A DNA stretch of 64,000 nt from Acanthamoeba sp. SK_2022b (GCA_027943245.1 JANDJZ010000016.1:186001-250000); one strand, 5' to 3'. Positions 43,797 through 56,911 are shown, numbered from the stretch's first letter. Made by a program: numbers and translations. Notes: generated by a model from the sequence alone, not told the origin.

Positions 43797-44251
43797 CAGA
43801 TTCGTGAATGGCTGCGCGGGCGCGGGGTCTGCCGGTGACGCTGTCGTTGCAAGAAAATAAGCAGAACCCCAGCCAAGAAGCCAGTGTCGACAAAATTAAC
43901 TCCGACGGACAAGGCCCAAACAGCAGAAGTTGGGACAACAGATCATCATGTGTGGTGCGTGAAGTGAGTGATGACTGTGCTGGACGAAAGCGGTGGTGCG
44001 CTCATCGCGTTGCTTTGGAGCGCGTGGTGATGGGGCGCAGACGACGAGAAAGAGATAGCAAAAAACCGGGACGTATCCCGGTTCATATACCCCGTTTTTC
44101 TCTGTTTTTTCTCGCGGGCTTTCGTTCGCCACTGCGAAACCTGGCTTTATCCAGCCTCTGGTAGGCGGTGGTCGACGTTTTTTCTTTGCGTCGTTTGGTT
44201 CGTGTTTGCCCTTGAATCGTTTGTACACACGAGGGAGGTGTGGCGCCCTAG
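43797..44251. promoter_or_regulatory. Promoter region of the isoleucyl-tRNA synthetase gene
   Basis: About 450 bp between the IleRS start and the 3' end of the fascin-like gene. It contains a 20 bp inverted repeat at 44064-44083 next to a minus-strand TATATG at about 44085-44090. A minus-strand open frame (43896-44228) is basic and low-complexity and is not called a gene. Confidence 0.5.
44064..44083. repeat. Perfect 8+8 bp inverted repeat AACCGGGA-CGTA-TCCCGGTT
   Basis: Exact arms with a 4 nt centre in the presumed IleRS promoter; possible operator-like site or RNA hairpin. Confidence 0.7.
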
Positions 44252-44732
44252 CTAGAATAAGGATACTTCGGAGAAGTGCTCTTGAGCACCAGCCTTCTGC
44301 ATGTCCTTCACCCGTACCAAGCCATTCTCATCCATGCTCAGGTAGCCTCCGTGCTTGCTACGAATAGCTACGCCGAGGTTGCTCCTCTCTGCCGAGGGTT
44401 GAGGGTGGAGGGTGAGAACGCAGCGTAGTAGGGCTGGTGCAGCAAGTCTCATGACTGCGTACCAAGTGTCCAAAGACAGTCAGCATGCTTCTCCCTTCGT
44501 AGGACTGCATGGTGTGCATCGTTAGCCCCCACGTAGTGCCCTTCTGAAGTTCTAATATACACAGACCCCGCGGCTTCCTCTGGTGGACTGTAAGTATTTA
44601 TCTCTGGGTCGTTGCAATAAGCGCACCTATATGAAAATTGCCTGGGCGAGTCAGCTCCATTTCACCCTTTAGTTCACCCTTCTCAGCTGTCAGATAGAGG
44701 TAGTTCGTTCCTCTGAATGCTTGATTGCCCAT
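44252..44732 (-). CDS. Fascin-like beta-trefoil protein, possibly broken
   Basis: Minus-strand pieces resemble actin-crosslinking/fascin trefoil repeats: NQAFRGTNYLYLTAEKGEL, VYIRTSEGHYVGANDAHHA (with HADCLWTL) and LGVAIRSKHGGYLSMDENGL ... EHFSEVSLF (stop 44252). The second junction (ctt g|ag agg) is a clean GT-AG splice. The first does not keep frame: the donor after FHI leaves one base, whereas the trefoil frame of the next exon needs two. Either a short first intron has been misread or there is a 1-nt lesion. At about 110-120 residues it would be a single trefoil. Confidence 0.5.
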
Positions 44733-45359
44733 GGTATTGGTGTTTTGTTGGGTAATTGGTGGAATGAAGGGTTTGGGGTAGTTCACTTGAAGGTCGCGAA
44801 ACAGGAATCGGAAGACACGGCCAAGGCGGTGCCGTGTCCAGATTGGTAGTTTTTTGGAGAAATTTCAGCCAAGTTGCTGTGACTGTGACCGACGAACCCA
44901 GCGAGCTTAAAATTCTGCTTAAATCTGAGTGCTGAGGCAGAATAAGATCAGTTTTGCAAATAATAAATATATATAATATAATATATATATAATGCACAAA
45001 GCTGCAGGTTCTGGAAAAAAAAACATCACAGAAAGAATTTTTATTTTTTCTTTGCAGGTGGTGTGCACATGCTTGCACCAAGGTTTTGTCAGTGCACCTC
45101 CTTCCCCATCTGGTCATATGTGAGCATGTCAACCACCTCTATATAGTGGTCCAGTCATTTTAACTCCAAATCTCCATTTTGCCAAGATAAATGTTGTTTA
45201 CTTTTAACTAGTTAACCAAATCCAAAGTGGTGGCTGTGCCTGGCTTCATGCTGGGAGAACAACCCACCATTGTTGGCAGGGCCACCTTTGTGATGGCTGA
45301 CATGTTTGTTGCCATTCTTCCACCCTTTGTTCACCTTCACCAAGTGTGAAGCACAAGCT

Positions 45360-45360
<1 letters not shown>

Positions 45361-45388
<28 letters not shown>
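45361..45388. repeat. Homopolymer of 28 T
   Basis: Uninterrupted T run within the Harbinger-like island. Confidence 0.9.
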
Positions 45389-45392
<4 letters not shown>

Positions 45393-45486
45393 GGCATAGC
45401 AACCTCCAGTATCATCAAATGAGAGGTCAAATGACTGGCGTTTTTTGTGCACTCATTGAGGAAGTTCTTTCGTGGCGCGGCCTCTG

Positions 45487-46114
45487 TTAGCCCAAGTCAC
45501 ACACACGAAATCTCGCTCCACCTGGTGTGCAGCCAAGGAATTTGAACCTCGAGTTGACATGCTCAACAACAGACCGCTGTGCTGCATGCTCCCAACGCCA
45601 TTGTGGGTTGGCCTTGTCCATTGGAGTAATGGCGTAAGACTTGCCATAGCCACCATCAGCAATGAGCTTGACATCAGCAAGTAAGCCTTCCTTGAGGCCC
45701 ATGAGGATAGCCATGCCACTGTTGTGGCCAAGGCCAAGTGTGACAGAGTAGATCTCACTCCCGTCCATTGCACAGATTACCTACACAATAATATAAAAAG
45801 GTAAATAAATCAATCACAAAGGGAACAAGACAAAGGAGGGAATGATGAACTTGTGCAGTGATGAAATGGGCATGCTTGTCACCACGGTAGTAGAGAGTTT
45901 GGCCAGGATGCACATGGCACCGGTAATGTGACGTGCAATCAACTGCACTGATGACATCTTCGAACTTGTGCTTGGTCCAATGGGGGGGGGGCAAGTTGAT
46001 GGGGCTGAGCTCAGCAAGGATTTCACACAGGTCATAAATGAGCATATTGATGAGTACATAGACAATGGACCAAGAGACTTCAAACTTGATGGCAAGTGTT
46101 GAAACCTTGGGCAT
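45487..46114 (-). pseudogene. DDE transposase of Harbinger type, broken
   Basis: Minus strand: a helix-turn-helix-like start (VSTLAIKFEVSWSIVYVLI), then ISAVDCTSHYRCHVHPGQ (first Asp), MDGSEIYSVTLGLGHNSG, VKLIADGGYGKSY (second Asp) and AQRSVVEHVNSRFKFLG (catalytic Glu). The triad is complete. The frame changes between FITAQ and CAMDGSE (about 45780-45850) by one base that no GT-AG intron repairs cleanly, and a TAA precedes the first Met. Confidence 0.65.
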
Positions 46115-46684
46115 TTAGGAGGAGTAGAAGCTGGAGATGGGTGGTGAGTGCTTGGGTAGTGGTGAGGCGCCCTTTTTCTACAAGATGGTCGTGAATCTGA
46201 AAGAAAAAGAGGCTGCTGATGCCTGTCATTTCCTCGATTTGGCCAGAGAATTTTCTGAGTGTTGGGTGGTCAGAAATGCGCGCTCAATGACGCTGATGGT
46301 CATGGCCCTTCTGCTGGCCCAAGAGAAGGAGAGGAGGGTCTTGCTTCTGGATGGTGTTTGCATAGTGATGGATTGCTCGCCACTCCATGCTGGCAAGAAG
46401 AATGAGAAAAATGGCTGCCATTAGGCGACGTCTGTGGGTGCTGGTGGAGCAGCCACAAATACATAAAAATAATAACATGGATGAGTTTGATGAGAGTCGC
46501 CAATGTTGGCCACATGGTGAATGTAGAAGACAAAAAAAAAGAGGGCTGTGTGCATCATGTTGGCTTGTGGGGGGAGAAAATAGAAGAATATTTTGCAAAA
46601 CGAATTTTTTCTTCACATTTATGTGTGACATCAATCATAAAAGATGGAGCAGCTTGTGTTGTTTCAATAGCCTTTTACTCTGTT

Positions 46685-47762
46685 ATGGACAATCCTTCTC
46701 CAACATCTTCGTCCAACCCCAAAGCATCTTCCAGCAGTACCTGTTGGTGGACCATTTGCTTCCATTTCAGCAGGCCCACCACCCAAAAAAGCATGCTTAT
46801 CCCCCAAAAACAAACAAGCCAAAGAGCAAAACAGCTGTCCTTCACGTGGTACCTTTACCTTTCATGTATCAGATCTATTTTTCGTTTTACTCATTAATCT
46901 TCATACAGATGATGAAGAAGAAGAAGAACTTACTGAAGATGAAGAGGATGACCTGTTCGCGGAAGGTGAACGTGCTGATCTCATTCAAGCCACCATTCCC
47001 ATATGTTTTTTCATTTTTTTGGCCTCCAAGAATCCTCCAATCTCATCTACAAACCACAGGAAAAACGAAAGAGGAGGACTTGGCCACATGAAGTGTTGAT
47101 TGCCCTCCTTGAAATGGTGGCGGCAAAGCCAACCTGGCGAAAGGATCAAGTTTGGGATTGGATCCACTGCCACCACCATCTTGTGGTTGATGCAGACAAT
47201 GATGCATTTGACAGCCACTACAGCAACCGCCAACACCCAAAAAGCTTTGTCTTGCGTAGCTTTGAAATCCATACACCCTTCCTTTATCAGTTTTGTTGGT
47301 TCATTTTTACTCACTGTATTCCAATTGCAGAGGAATACTCACCACCAAAGAAGAAGATGACTGCAGCAGAACTTGCAAGTGCCTGTGCCCTCTTTAGAGA
47401 ACAAGCAACACGCCCTTTTGAAGCTTATCAAGCATGGGCAGGCGGCCCTTGACCAAATCCAGGCACATGAGACGATGGCAAGCTCTGCACGCTCCACACC
47501 AGCTGACGAAGAACGTATGGCTGCTGCTTGGGCCATGGAAGCACAAAAATGCGCTTGTCAAGCATGGGACAAAAAGTGGCAGCAAATGGCAGATGAGGAG
47601 CAGTCATACCGTTCATGGACTGTCAAGCTGATTGACCTGCTTGTGGCCTCTTTCAACGAAAGTCTTGAGCAGGAGCGTGTCATGAACCAGCAGTTTGCCA
47701 TCCTCCTCACCCAGTGCACACAATTCTTCAAGAAGACCCCCATGGAAGAGCACAACAAGTGA
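46685..47762 (+). pseudogene. Myb/SANT-like second protein of the Harbinger element
   Basis: Plausible exons: MDNPSPTSSSNPKASSS, an acidic exon (DDEEEEELTEDEEDDLF), then KRKRRTWPHEVLIALLEM ... TWRKDQVWDWIHCHHH, which resembles the DNA-binding partner protein of Harbinger elements, and a coiled-coil C terminus (MAAAWAMEAQKCACQAWDKK ... KKTPMEEHNK). The frame shifts by one base between REQATRPFE and KLIKHGQAALDQ (about 47425). Confidence 0.5.
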
Positions 47763-48351
47763 CGAAAGTGTGGGTGACAATGTGCTCACGCCTCCTTGTG
47801 CAGACACCGCACCCCCCCCCCCACATAACAATAATCACTTAAATAATCAGTTTTCTCATCCCCTTTCTTGTAACACGCACTAACAGAACATAAGAACCAC
47901 ACCAGTCTGTCAGTTAGCACAGGCCACAAAGTTGAAATTCCTTGGCGGGGCTCACCAAGAGCAAGATTTCACATCCAAGGACCTGACAAAACAGGCCCCA
48001 AACTTCCTCATTCTTAGGAATGTAGTGTATTCATTATGATAACTAGCATGTGCTACACCTTGATACTGAGCTGTATCAGTTGCTCCATGCACAAATGAGA
48101 ATGGCTGTTAGGGCGTGTTTGTGGACAACCACCATCAATGCCAGTAACAAGGAAGAAAATGCTCACCAGCTACACCCTCAAGAGAGGGGCAGAAGCCATC
48201 AGAAAAGCTAGTTTCGTCATGTTTGGCCGAAACCGGAGTTAGACACTAAGAAAATGGTACGAAAATCATGACCAAGAAGATAAAAAGAGAAGCCCTGTAA
48301 AGAGAGGGCCATCATCGACCTCAACCTCAATAAACGGCGAGTCGGTGGAAA
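47763..48351. other. Spacer between the Harbinger island and the phosphatase gene
   Basis: The left part is AT-rich with a C run at 47811-47822. The right part (about 48230-48351) is the presumed phosphatase promoter. No gene is seen. Confidence 0.5.
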
Positions 48352-49219
48352 ATGAGGAAAGGAGGACAAATGGGCAGCAAGGCCATGCGCAAGAACAAGG
48401 GCGGAGGTAAGTCAGGTCGAGTGATGGGCAAATACAAAGGCATGGGCGGCCCGCCAGCCACCCTAGCGACTCTCGACATCTCGTGCATACTTGACCCCAT
48501 TGACGACGATGCCGGAGTGGTCAAGTGGCGTGGTGACGATGAAGAAGCAGTGCTCAGCGTCGACGAAGAAAGGCCTTTTGCGCGAAAGGGAGGACTGTAC
48601 CTGAGCGGCGGACGAACGGTGACGCGAGACTCTCACCTTCTGCGCGAGTTCCACATCACTGCCATTCTCAATGCGGCCGACAACGTCTACTACAAGTCAG
48701 TTGAGGGTACACTCCCATCCCTTACTCTTGCCTACCTGTGCGGCAACGATTTGCACATACTTACAGCGGGACATGTGGACATGCAATAGGCCTTCCAGAC
48801 TGTAGAGCACACCATTTACCTCTCCGTGACTTGGACGCCAACGCCGGCCTAGCCCCACGTGACGTGCTAAGGGCGTTGGAGTTCATTGAATCGGAGCTGG
48901 AGAAGGGATGCGTTCTTGTGCACTGCCGAGGGGGAGTAAACCGGTACGATGGCTCACCGTGAGAACCTACAACATCAGTGTGTGATTACGGTGCTTGACT
49001 GCTGGTTGCCGCCCGTGCAGATCAGCAGGTCTCGTGGTGCTGTATGTGATGCGGAGACATGGATGGTCGTGGCGAGACGCTCATAGCTGGGTGATGGAGC
49101 GGCGAGACATCAACATTCACAGAGGCCTAGAGAAAACCCTTAACAACGTTGCCTACTCTTTGCCCGCCTTCTTTGCTGTCAAGGGGAAGCGACGCTCTGT
49201 CCTGCACGAGCAGGCGTAA
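48352..49219 (+). CDS. Dual-specificity protein phosphatase
   Basis: Three exons. The N terminus is basic (MRKGGQMGSKAMRKNKGGGK). The phosphatase fold starts at GGLYLSGGRTVTRDSHLLRE and FHITAILNAADN, with general-acid loop LRDLDAN and catalytic P-loop VHCRGGVNRSAGLVVLYVM (HCxxGxxRS). An intron splits the P-loop after AACCG; splicing restores R-S-A. The motif MERRDINIH resembles the substrate-pocket motif of DSPs. The C terminus ends KRRSVLHEQA. Cys and Arg are intact, so it should be active on phosphotyrosine, phosphoserine or a non-protein substrate. The specific subfamily is not assigned. Confidence 0.85.
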
Positions 49220-49282
49220 CGCGCAACGTGCGGACGACTTTTTTTTTTTGCTTTTTCTTTTCTTGTGGCGGCATCGGTGGGC

Positions 49283-50452
49283 ATGTTTAAGAACACATTT
49301 CAAGCGGGATACCTTTCCATCCTCTACAGCCTGGGGTAAGTTGACAGCTAAATGGCAAGCTGGATCTTTCCTCTGCCTCTTCCCAACCAAAATCAATTTG
49401 CATTTATTTAAATCAGATTCGCCCTCTGTACAGGAGTCGACCCCTGCAGCTGTGGGAGGGTGAGAATGCAGGTATGCGCACCTCCTTGCAGGTGCAATAT
49501 TCTTTTGTCCGTTCGATATAACGCTGCGTGCACAGAGGGAGTGAAGATGGTGCGTGACGAGGATCTGCAGTCGGAGGTGGTCGAGGTCATGGGCGAAAAC
49601 ATCGCGGACGTGTACATCACCTGCCCTTCCCACCCAAAGAAGACGCTTGGCATCAAGCTGCCCTACATTGTACTCCTTGTCAAAAACGTATGCTGGCGTT
49701 CGCGAATACTCGTTCACCTGTCGTGAGCAATGCGTTTCGCCTCTCTGCAAAGAGGGCGCCGCTGTGAGTTGATGCTAACCCGGTGCGCGTTCGTGCGGGC
49801 AGATGCACAAATACTTTTCGTTTGAGATTGAGGCACTGGACGACAAGAAGCTCAAACGCCGATTCCGTGCATCCAACTATCAAGTAGCTATCCTCTTGTG
49901 TTTGTTGTGCATGTTGTTGCTCTCGCAACTGACATGCTCGCTTACGTTTGTTGTTCTCATCAGACACAAGCGCGAGTCAAGCCCTACATCTGCACAATGC
50001 CGCTGCGCCTATCGGAAGGGTGGAACCAAGTACAACTCAACATCGCTGATCTTATGCGCAAGGCCTACGGCACCACGTTTGTGGAGATCTCGCGAGGTAG
50101 GACCAATGTCTACCGTCTATCTCTTGATCTCTCTCTCTCTCTCTCTCTCTATTGTTGCTCTCTCTCTCTCTCTCTTTCACACACGCATTTGCTGCTACAT
50201 TATCTGTTCAACTCCTGATGCCGCTTTGGTCGGATTGTGTTTACGTGCAGTACAAGTGCACGCCAACTGTCGGTTGCGCCGAATCTACTTTGCCGAGAAG
50301 CCTCACGCCGAAGAGGAGCTCCCACCCGAGTTCAAGCTCTTCCTACCAAGCGAGGCTAAAAGGTGTCCTTATTCCGTGCTTCTCCCTGCCTCGTACAACA
50401 ACCTTTAACCTTCTCTCCCTCTCGCCACCACAGGAGCGCCGTGCTGGGCTGA
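49283..50452 (+). CDS. CFAP20: CFAP20 / Bug22-family protein
   Basis: Highly conserved small protein of ciliary and centriolar microtubules that also has nuclear roles. Exons give MFKNTFQAGYLSILYSLG, SRPLQLWEGENA, VYITCPSHPKKTLGIKLP, KYFSFEIEALDDKKLKRRF, RASNYQ, TQARVKPYICTMPLRLSEGW, LMRKAYGTTFVEISR, VQVHANCRLRRIYFAEK and LPPEFKLFLPSEAKRSAVLG. This follows human CFAP20 almost residue for residue. Splice phases agree at each border (for example gg|g agt cga and aaa ag|g agc). One intron is (CT)n-rich. The stop (50450-50452) lies about 205 bp before the PRMT1 start on the same strand. Confidence 0.95.
50128..50180 (+). repeat. (CT)n microsatellite in a CFAP20 intron
   Basis: Two CT runs separated by TATTGTTG just downstream of a 5' splice site. 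Confidence 0.85.
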
Positions 50453-50537
50453 GAAAAGGAAATACAAAATTCTTTTGCAAAACTCCGATGTTTGAATGTC
50501 CGTTCCGCAAGAGAAAAAAGAAAAAACGGAACGGTAA

Positions 50538-52420
<1,883 letters not shown>

Positions 52421-52758
52421 AGCTGCAGCAGCTTCGGCGACTGCTGTCGGCGCGCGGGGTCTGTGTGGAGCGTGACGGTTGTGCTCGCTTTTTTTTTTTG
52501 CTTCTTCTTTGTGTTGTGCCTTCTCCTTCGACTCTCTTCATTCAAGATTCTCTTCTCGTCTGACACCTGCTCTACCGGTTTGGTGTAGCTATTATTTATT
52601 CGAACTGAGAACCCTTATGCCTTCATATTGTGCTCCGCTTCTTCCACGGTGTGTTACTACTCTACAAGGCTTTCTGCAAACCAACGCCACCAAGTGAACA
52701 GTGGGCCATGCAAGGAGAGGTGGTCCACCCACTGCGGGGCAGAGTCGTACCTGCCCAC

Positions 52759-53167
52759 TTAGCCTTCGATGGAGACCTTGATCCGGGAAAGGCCCTCGTC
52801 GTAAAGCTTGGTGAAGAGAGCCTTCATACGCTTGTCTGAACTGTCGAAGTGGCACTCAAACGTGATGCGGGATCGAGAGAGCCCCACGGGGGTAACGCTC
52901 AATCGACCCTCCCAGTTGGTAACGGGAAGCGTGGTCTTTACGATGGTCCACTCCAGCACTCTCTGCGCGCTGCTCTCCTTAGCCACTACCAGCTCTTCTT
53001 GCTTCCAGGTCGCTAAGCTTGAGGCTCCTCGTCAGAGTCCCTTTGCGTGAACCATCGATGTGATGTGCACCAGCAAGCCAGTTCACATTCTGGAAGTCTT
53101 TCACCGCTTCCCATGCTTTGTCTGGCGGAAGTGCCACCACCAACACCTGCTTCACCTTGTGCGCCAT
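52759..53167 (-). CDS. SRPBCC (START/polyketide-cyclase-like) protein with a frame break
   Basis: Minus strand: MAHKVKQVLVVALPPDKAWE, AVKDFQNVNWLAGAHHIDGS and RKGTLTRSLKL, then in another frame TWKQEELVVAKESSAQRVLE, WTIVKTTLPVTNWEGRLSVT, SRSRITFECHFDSSD and LYDEGLSRIKVSIEG. Together they form a complete small ligand-binding SRPBCC domain. The break is at about 53005-53020, where one base is in excess; no intron is visible. It could be a real mutation or an assembly error. Neighbours are PRMT1 (convergent) and the SseB-like gene (divergent). Ligand unknown. Confidence 0.7.
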
Positions 53168-53262
53168 CTTCCAAGGGTCGAAAAGACCACGCCTTTTTTA
53201 AATAAGGAATACAGAGGGAGCTGTGGTTTGAATTTTGTCAAACCAGCACAAGACAGAGACCG

Positions 53263-54151
53263 ATGAGATCCATCGCTCGCGTTCCTTTTGTGCGCCCGCT
53301 CGCCTGCACGCGCTGGCAGTCTGCCAACACTGCCATAAGGACATGGCATCCACTCAGATCATTCACCGGAACCGCAAATCTCAAGTCCTCGCAAGATGAA
53401 TCGCCAGCAATTGAAGCAGAAACGCCCGCAGCTATGCACGACGACCAAACGGACGAAGAGTTCTCTACCAACCACCTGGAAGAGACATTGGTGGCACTCG
53501 TCAACGCCCCGCAGTCCTTCGCCGCCACGCTCCGGCATCAACTCCTGCGGCAGCTGTTGACCTCGGACTTGTGGGTCCTCCTCAAGGAGCCTCCCAAGAA
53601 GGTGGCTGGCGCTGAAGACGACAGCATGGAGTACCGGCTGCTCGAGCTCGACCTCGCTCACAACACAACCCGCCCAACCGTTCCTGCCTTCACCTCCGAG
53701 GTGCGAGCCGAGGAGGCCCTTGAAGCTTCCGAGTACGGCAGCCTCGAGGGTGTCGCTGTTCCCGGCCTGCAGGTATCTGCTGCCACATGTACACGTCGTG
53801 CAGCTGCAACGTGTGCCAGTTCTCACACCTCTCTCTGCCTTCTCCTTTAAATGGCCGCCTTGTTGTGTCAACAAACAAACAAACCAGTTGGTACAGGACT
53901 TCCAGAAGGCCAAGCAGCCGACGGACCTCGTGGTGAACCCGTTCTCGCGGTACGGCAAGCGGATTGCGTGGGAGGAGGTGGAGTGGCTCGCCGCCAACGG
54001 CCACCGCCTGCTCCAGTCTGTCCCGGCGCCGCGGGAACCCACACTGCGCGCCTTGGAGATCATCAGCAACGACATGCCGCCGCTGCCCGACTTCATGGAG
54101 GACCCCGTCCGCGATCCCTTCCAGGTCTTTGTGCGACCAACGGCTCAATGA
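53263..54151 (+). CDS. SseB-like protein with probable mitochondrial presequence
   Basis: Two exons, about 265 residues. The N terminus is Arg-rich without acidic residues (MRSIARVPFVRPLACTRWQS), suggesting a mitochondrial presequence. The body has LEETLVALVNAPQSFAATL, TSDLWVLLKEPPKKV and TVPAFTSEVRAEEALEAS, the pattern of SseB-type N-terminal domains (strand, then PaFts-e-ra). After the intron come DFQKAKQPTDLVVNPFSRYG and a variable C terminus ending QVFVRPTAQ. Catalytic residues are not expected in this family, and the function is unknown. The assignment rests on one motif. Confidence 0.65.
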
Positions 54152-54255
54152 GAAACGTGTAGTCGTCATCACCTTCATGTACAGCCCACGTTGGGAATAG
54201 AAGAGAGAGAGAGAGAGAGAGGAGAAAACAAGAGAAAGAAATGCAGGCCGAGGTC

Positions 54256-54966
54256 TCAAGCGTAGGAAGAGGAGGAAGAGGTTGCGGAGGAGGAGGGGAA
54301 GTGCGGGTGCGGGTCGATGGGCGGAAGGGCCTCGGTCTGGTCGATGTGGATGACCGCGTCGTACTGCAGCGACAGCGCCGAGCTCGAGTAGTGCGACAGC
54401 AGCTCCGTATCCGGGCGGTAGATCACCCCGATGTACCTGTTGATGGGTCCACACGCGCACGCGGGCAATTGCGTCGGCTCAGTATGACAATACATTGGTG
54501 GGAAGGGGCAGTGGGAGGGCAGCAGCGCACCTTTCAAGCAGGTCGTCGCTCAGTAGTTTGATGAGATCGGCGTCGACCTCGTGCTTGCGCAGGGTGCCCT
54601 GAAGGACGTGGGACCACTGGCCCAGGCGGGTCTCGGTCTCGCTGGCCTTCTTGACGTTGTTGAAGATCAGCATGAAGTCGCGCCAGCCGTTGGGCTTGGC
54701 CTCGTGCAGCACCCCTTCCCAGCTGCAGCGGTGGCCACGACAGGTCTCAGTCAGTCGCGAGCGCGCGCACATGAAAGCTCGAGTGCTGGGGGGCAGGCTA
54801 CCTGTCCTTCCTGCCCGGGACCACGTTCTTCTTCTGCAGCGCCTTGCCCCAGTTGCTTGCCGCGGTCACCGTGCCGGTGTAGGTGGTGAAGCCTGTTCGT
54901 TGCGCAAATTAATATCAAGCATCGCGCGGCGTGTTGTTCAAGACACTCACTGGGGCTTGTGACGTG

Positions 54967-55002
<36 letters not shown>

Positions 55003-56911
55003 CAAGGCACGTTACCGATGTTGAACGTGTTATTGAACCCGCACTGCTCGCGCAGGAGCTGGCCCACGTTGTGCTTGCGTCTCTTCCTGCCCATGTCCGT
55101 GGCTCGTGCGTCGCCCAGGTGGCTGTTGTGCGCCCAAATGACCACCTTCAAAAGGATGGCGCACACAGGAGGGTGTTAACGCTGGGCGCCACGACGTGGT
55201 GGACCAGGCGCGACAGCTACAGCAGTACCTTGGCGGGCGCGCCGGTCTGTTCGGTGCGATGGCTGATGAGATCGCGGATGGCCTTGACCATGTGGGTGTC
55301 GCGGATGTTCCACGAGTCGGCACGACCGATGGCGCTGGCCCGGTAGTACTCCTCGGCGTCCTTCACGATCTCGGCGTTCTACCAAGGCGCCAGCGTTTAT
55401 CGAGTGTCCACGGATCAGTCTCCGAACGAGCGAGCGAGAGAGGGAGAGGAGGATGGGAGCTTGCGTGGCCAGGGCCGGTACCTGCTGCGCGTAAAAGTCT
55501 TCGTCCTTATCCAGGAACCCGTCAAGTTGCATTCGCTCGTGGGCCTTGGCGCGGATCATCTTCAGGGTCTCCAGCACTTCCTTCATCACGCAGCCGAGTT
55601 ACAAGCCAGAGACCAGGTGCAAGCTGGCGATCGATCGGACGGGATTGGATTGGGCGGTGAACCTTCTCGCAGGTGGGGGACATGCCGAACGCGGTGTGGC
55701 GCGCGTAGGCGTGGGGATCGTCGCCGTACTGGAGGAAGCACTCGTAGTTGTCTCGCGCGTCCTCGGCGAGCTGGGGGTCCACCTGTGTACGAGAGAGCGC
55801 AGCCGACGGTCAGCAGAGGCCACGGAGCCCAGACGCACGCCTGTGTGTGTCCCGGTGGTCACCTTCTCCAAGTACTCGAGCACCTCGTTGGACGAGGTGA
55901 TGAAGGAGTAGAGGTCCATTCCGTAGAATCCCGCCCGTTGCCGCACGTCGCGGTCGGCGTTGTACTCGCGCATCCATTCCACGAATTCCTTCACCTGTAG
56001 CAAGCACGTGTGGGTTTGTATACAGCGAGCGCCTAATCGGGTTCAAGCGTGTGCTGCTTGGCAAGCTGGGCGCGAGCTGTACCACTGTGTTTCTCCACAT
56101 CCTGTCGCGGGCAACGCAGCACGCGCGATGGTGAAGAAGGGAGGAGGTTTGAAGGGTTAGAGCGGTCGATGCAGGAGTGCGGCCACGCGATCGCGGCGCG
56201 CTCTACGCACCATTTGGGGAAGCGCTCAAAGTCTCCCAGAGCGTCCTCCGCGGTCCGGTCCCTGGTTGTGGGGTAGTGCTGCACGAATCTGGTGGGAGAG
56301 CTCTGCCATAAGCAACCGCAGCGGGTGGGCGTTTGGAGGAGGGGCAGGCGCTGAAGACACGGTTTACCTGTTGACGCGGTAGGCATCGGGCCAGTCGGCC
56401 TCGACGATGACGGAGGTGAACCCCTTCTCCTCGATCAAGCGGCGGGTGATGATCGCGCGCTCGCGGTAAAAGTCGAGCGTGCCGTGTGAGGCCTCGCCAA
56501 TCTTGGATGGACCGCCCACGGTCCGTCAGTAAGCAGCAGTGCAGGTGGTCGCGGCGTGGAGGCAACGCGTGTGGGATGTGGTACCATGACCACTGGCGCG
56601 TCGCCGATGGCCTGGAGGAGGCGGTCGTAGGACGAGCGACTGCCGGCAGGTGCGGCGGACAGGACGGGCAGGGCATGGCGTCCAATGCTCTCCCACTTGC
56701 GTTGGAGTGCTGACTTCATCATCTGTTCTATGAGCCTGCCTTCGACTTCGATTTCTGTGTAACAACTACGGGTTTAAGCAAGTGGTCGAAAATGAAGAGG
56801 TTCTTCTGTGTGGGGAGGCGACCTACCCTTTTCTTCTCGCTCTCTGTCGCGCTGTTGTTGTTCTCGACTGCTACTGCTGGGGCTCGCGTCTTGAACTGCC
56901 TTACGTTTCAT
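54256..56911 (-). CDS. Erythromycin-esterase-like protein
   Basis: Hydrolase-like family named after bacterial Ere enzymes; eukaryotic members have unknown substrates. Minus-strand exons give [18 protein letters not shown], a basic start, then [40 protein letters not shown] (the conserved Glu-Ala-Ser-His motif), [125 protein letters not shown] and [20 protein letters not shown]. The order follows the family. The first splice (aag g|aa atc) is clean. The catalytic His and Glu residues of the motifs are present. Numerous introns argue that this is a resident eukaryotic gene. Confidence 0.87.

Larger units (their letters stand above)
45200..47800. mobile_element. Degenerate Harbinger-like DNA transposon
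   Basis: An AT-rich island with two divergent gene remnants: a minus-strand DDE transposase and a plus-strand protein with a Myb/SANT-like segment. This two-gene layout is typical of PIF/Harbinger elements. Terminal inverted repeats and a 3 bp duplication were not found by eye, so the limits are approximate. Confidence 0.6.

Noticed and set aside
43896..44228. Minus-strand frame MYKRFKGKHEPNDAKKKRR...
   Set aside because: Low-complexity and overlapping the IleRS promoter; no homology and no consistent splice into the IleRS first exon.
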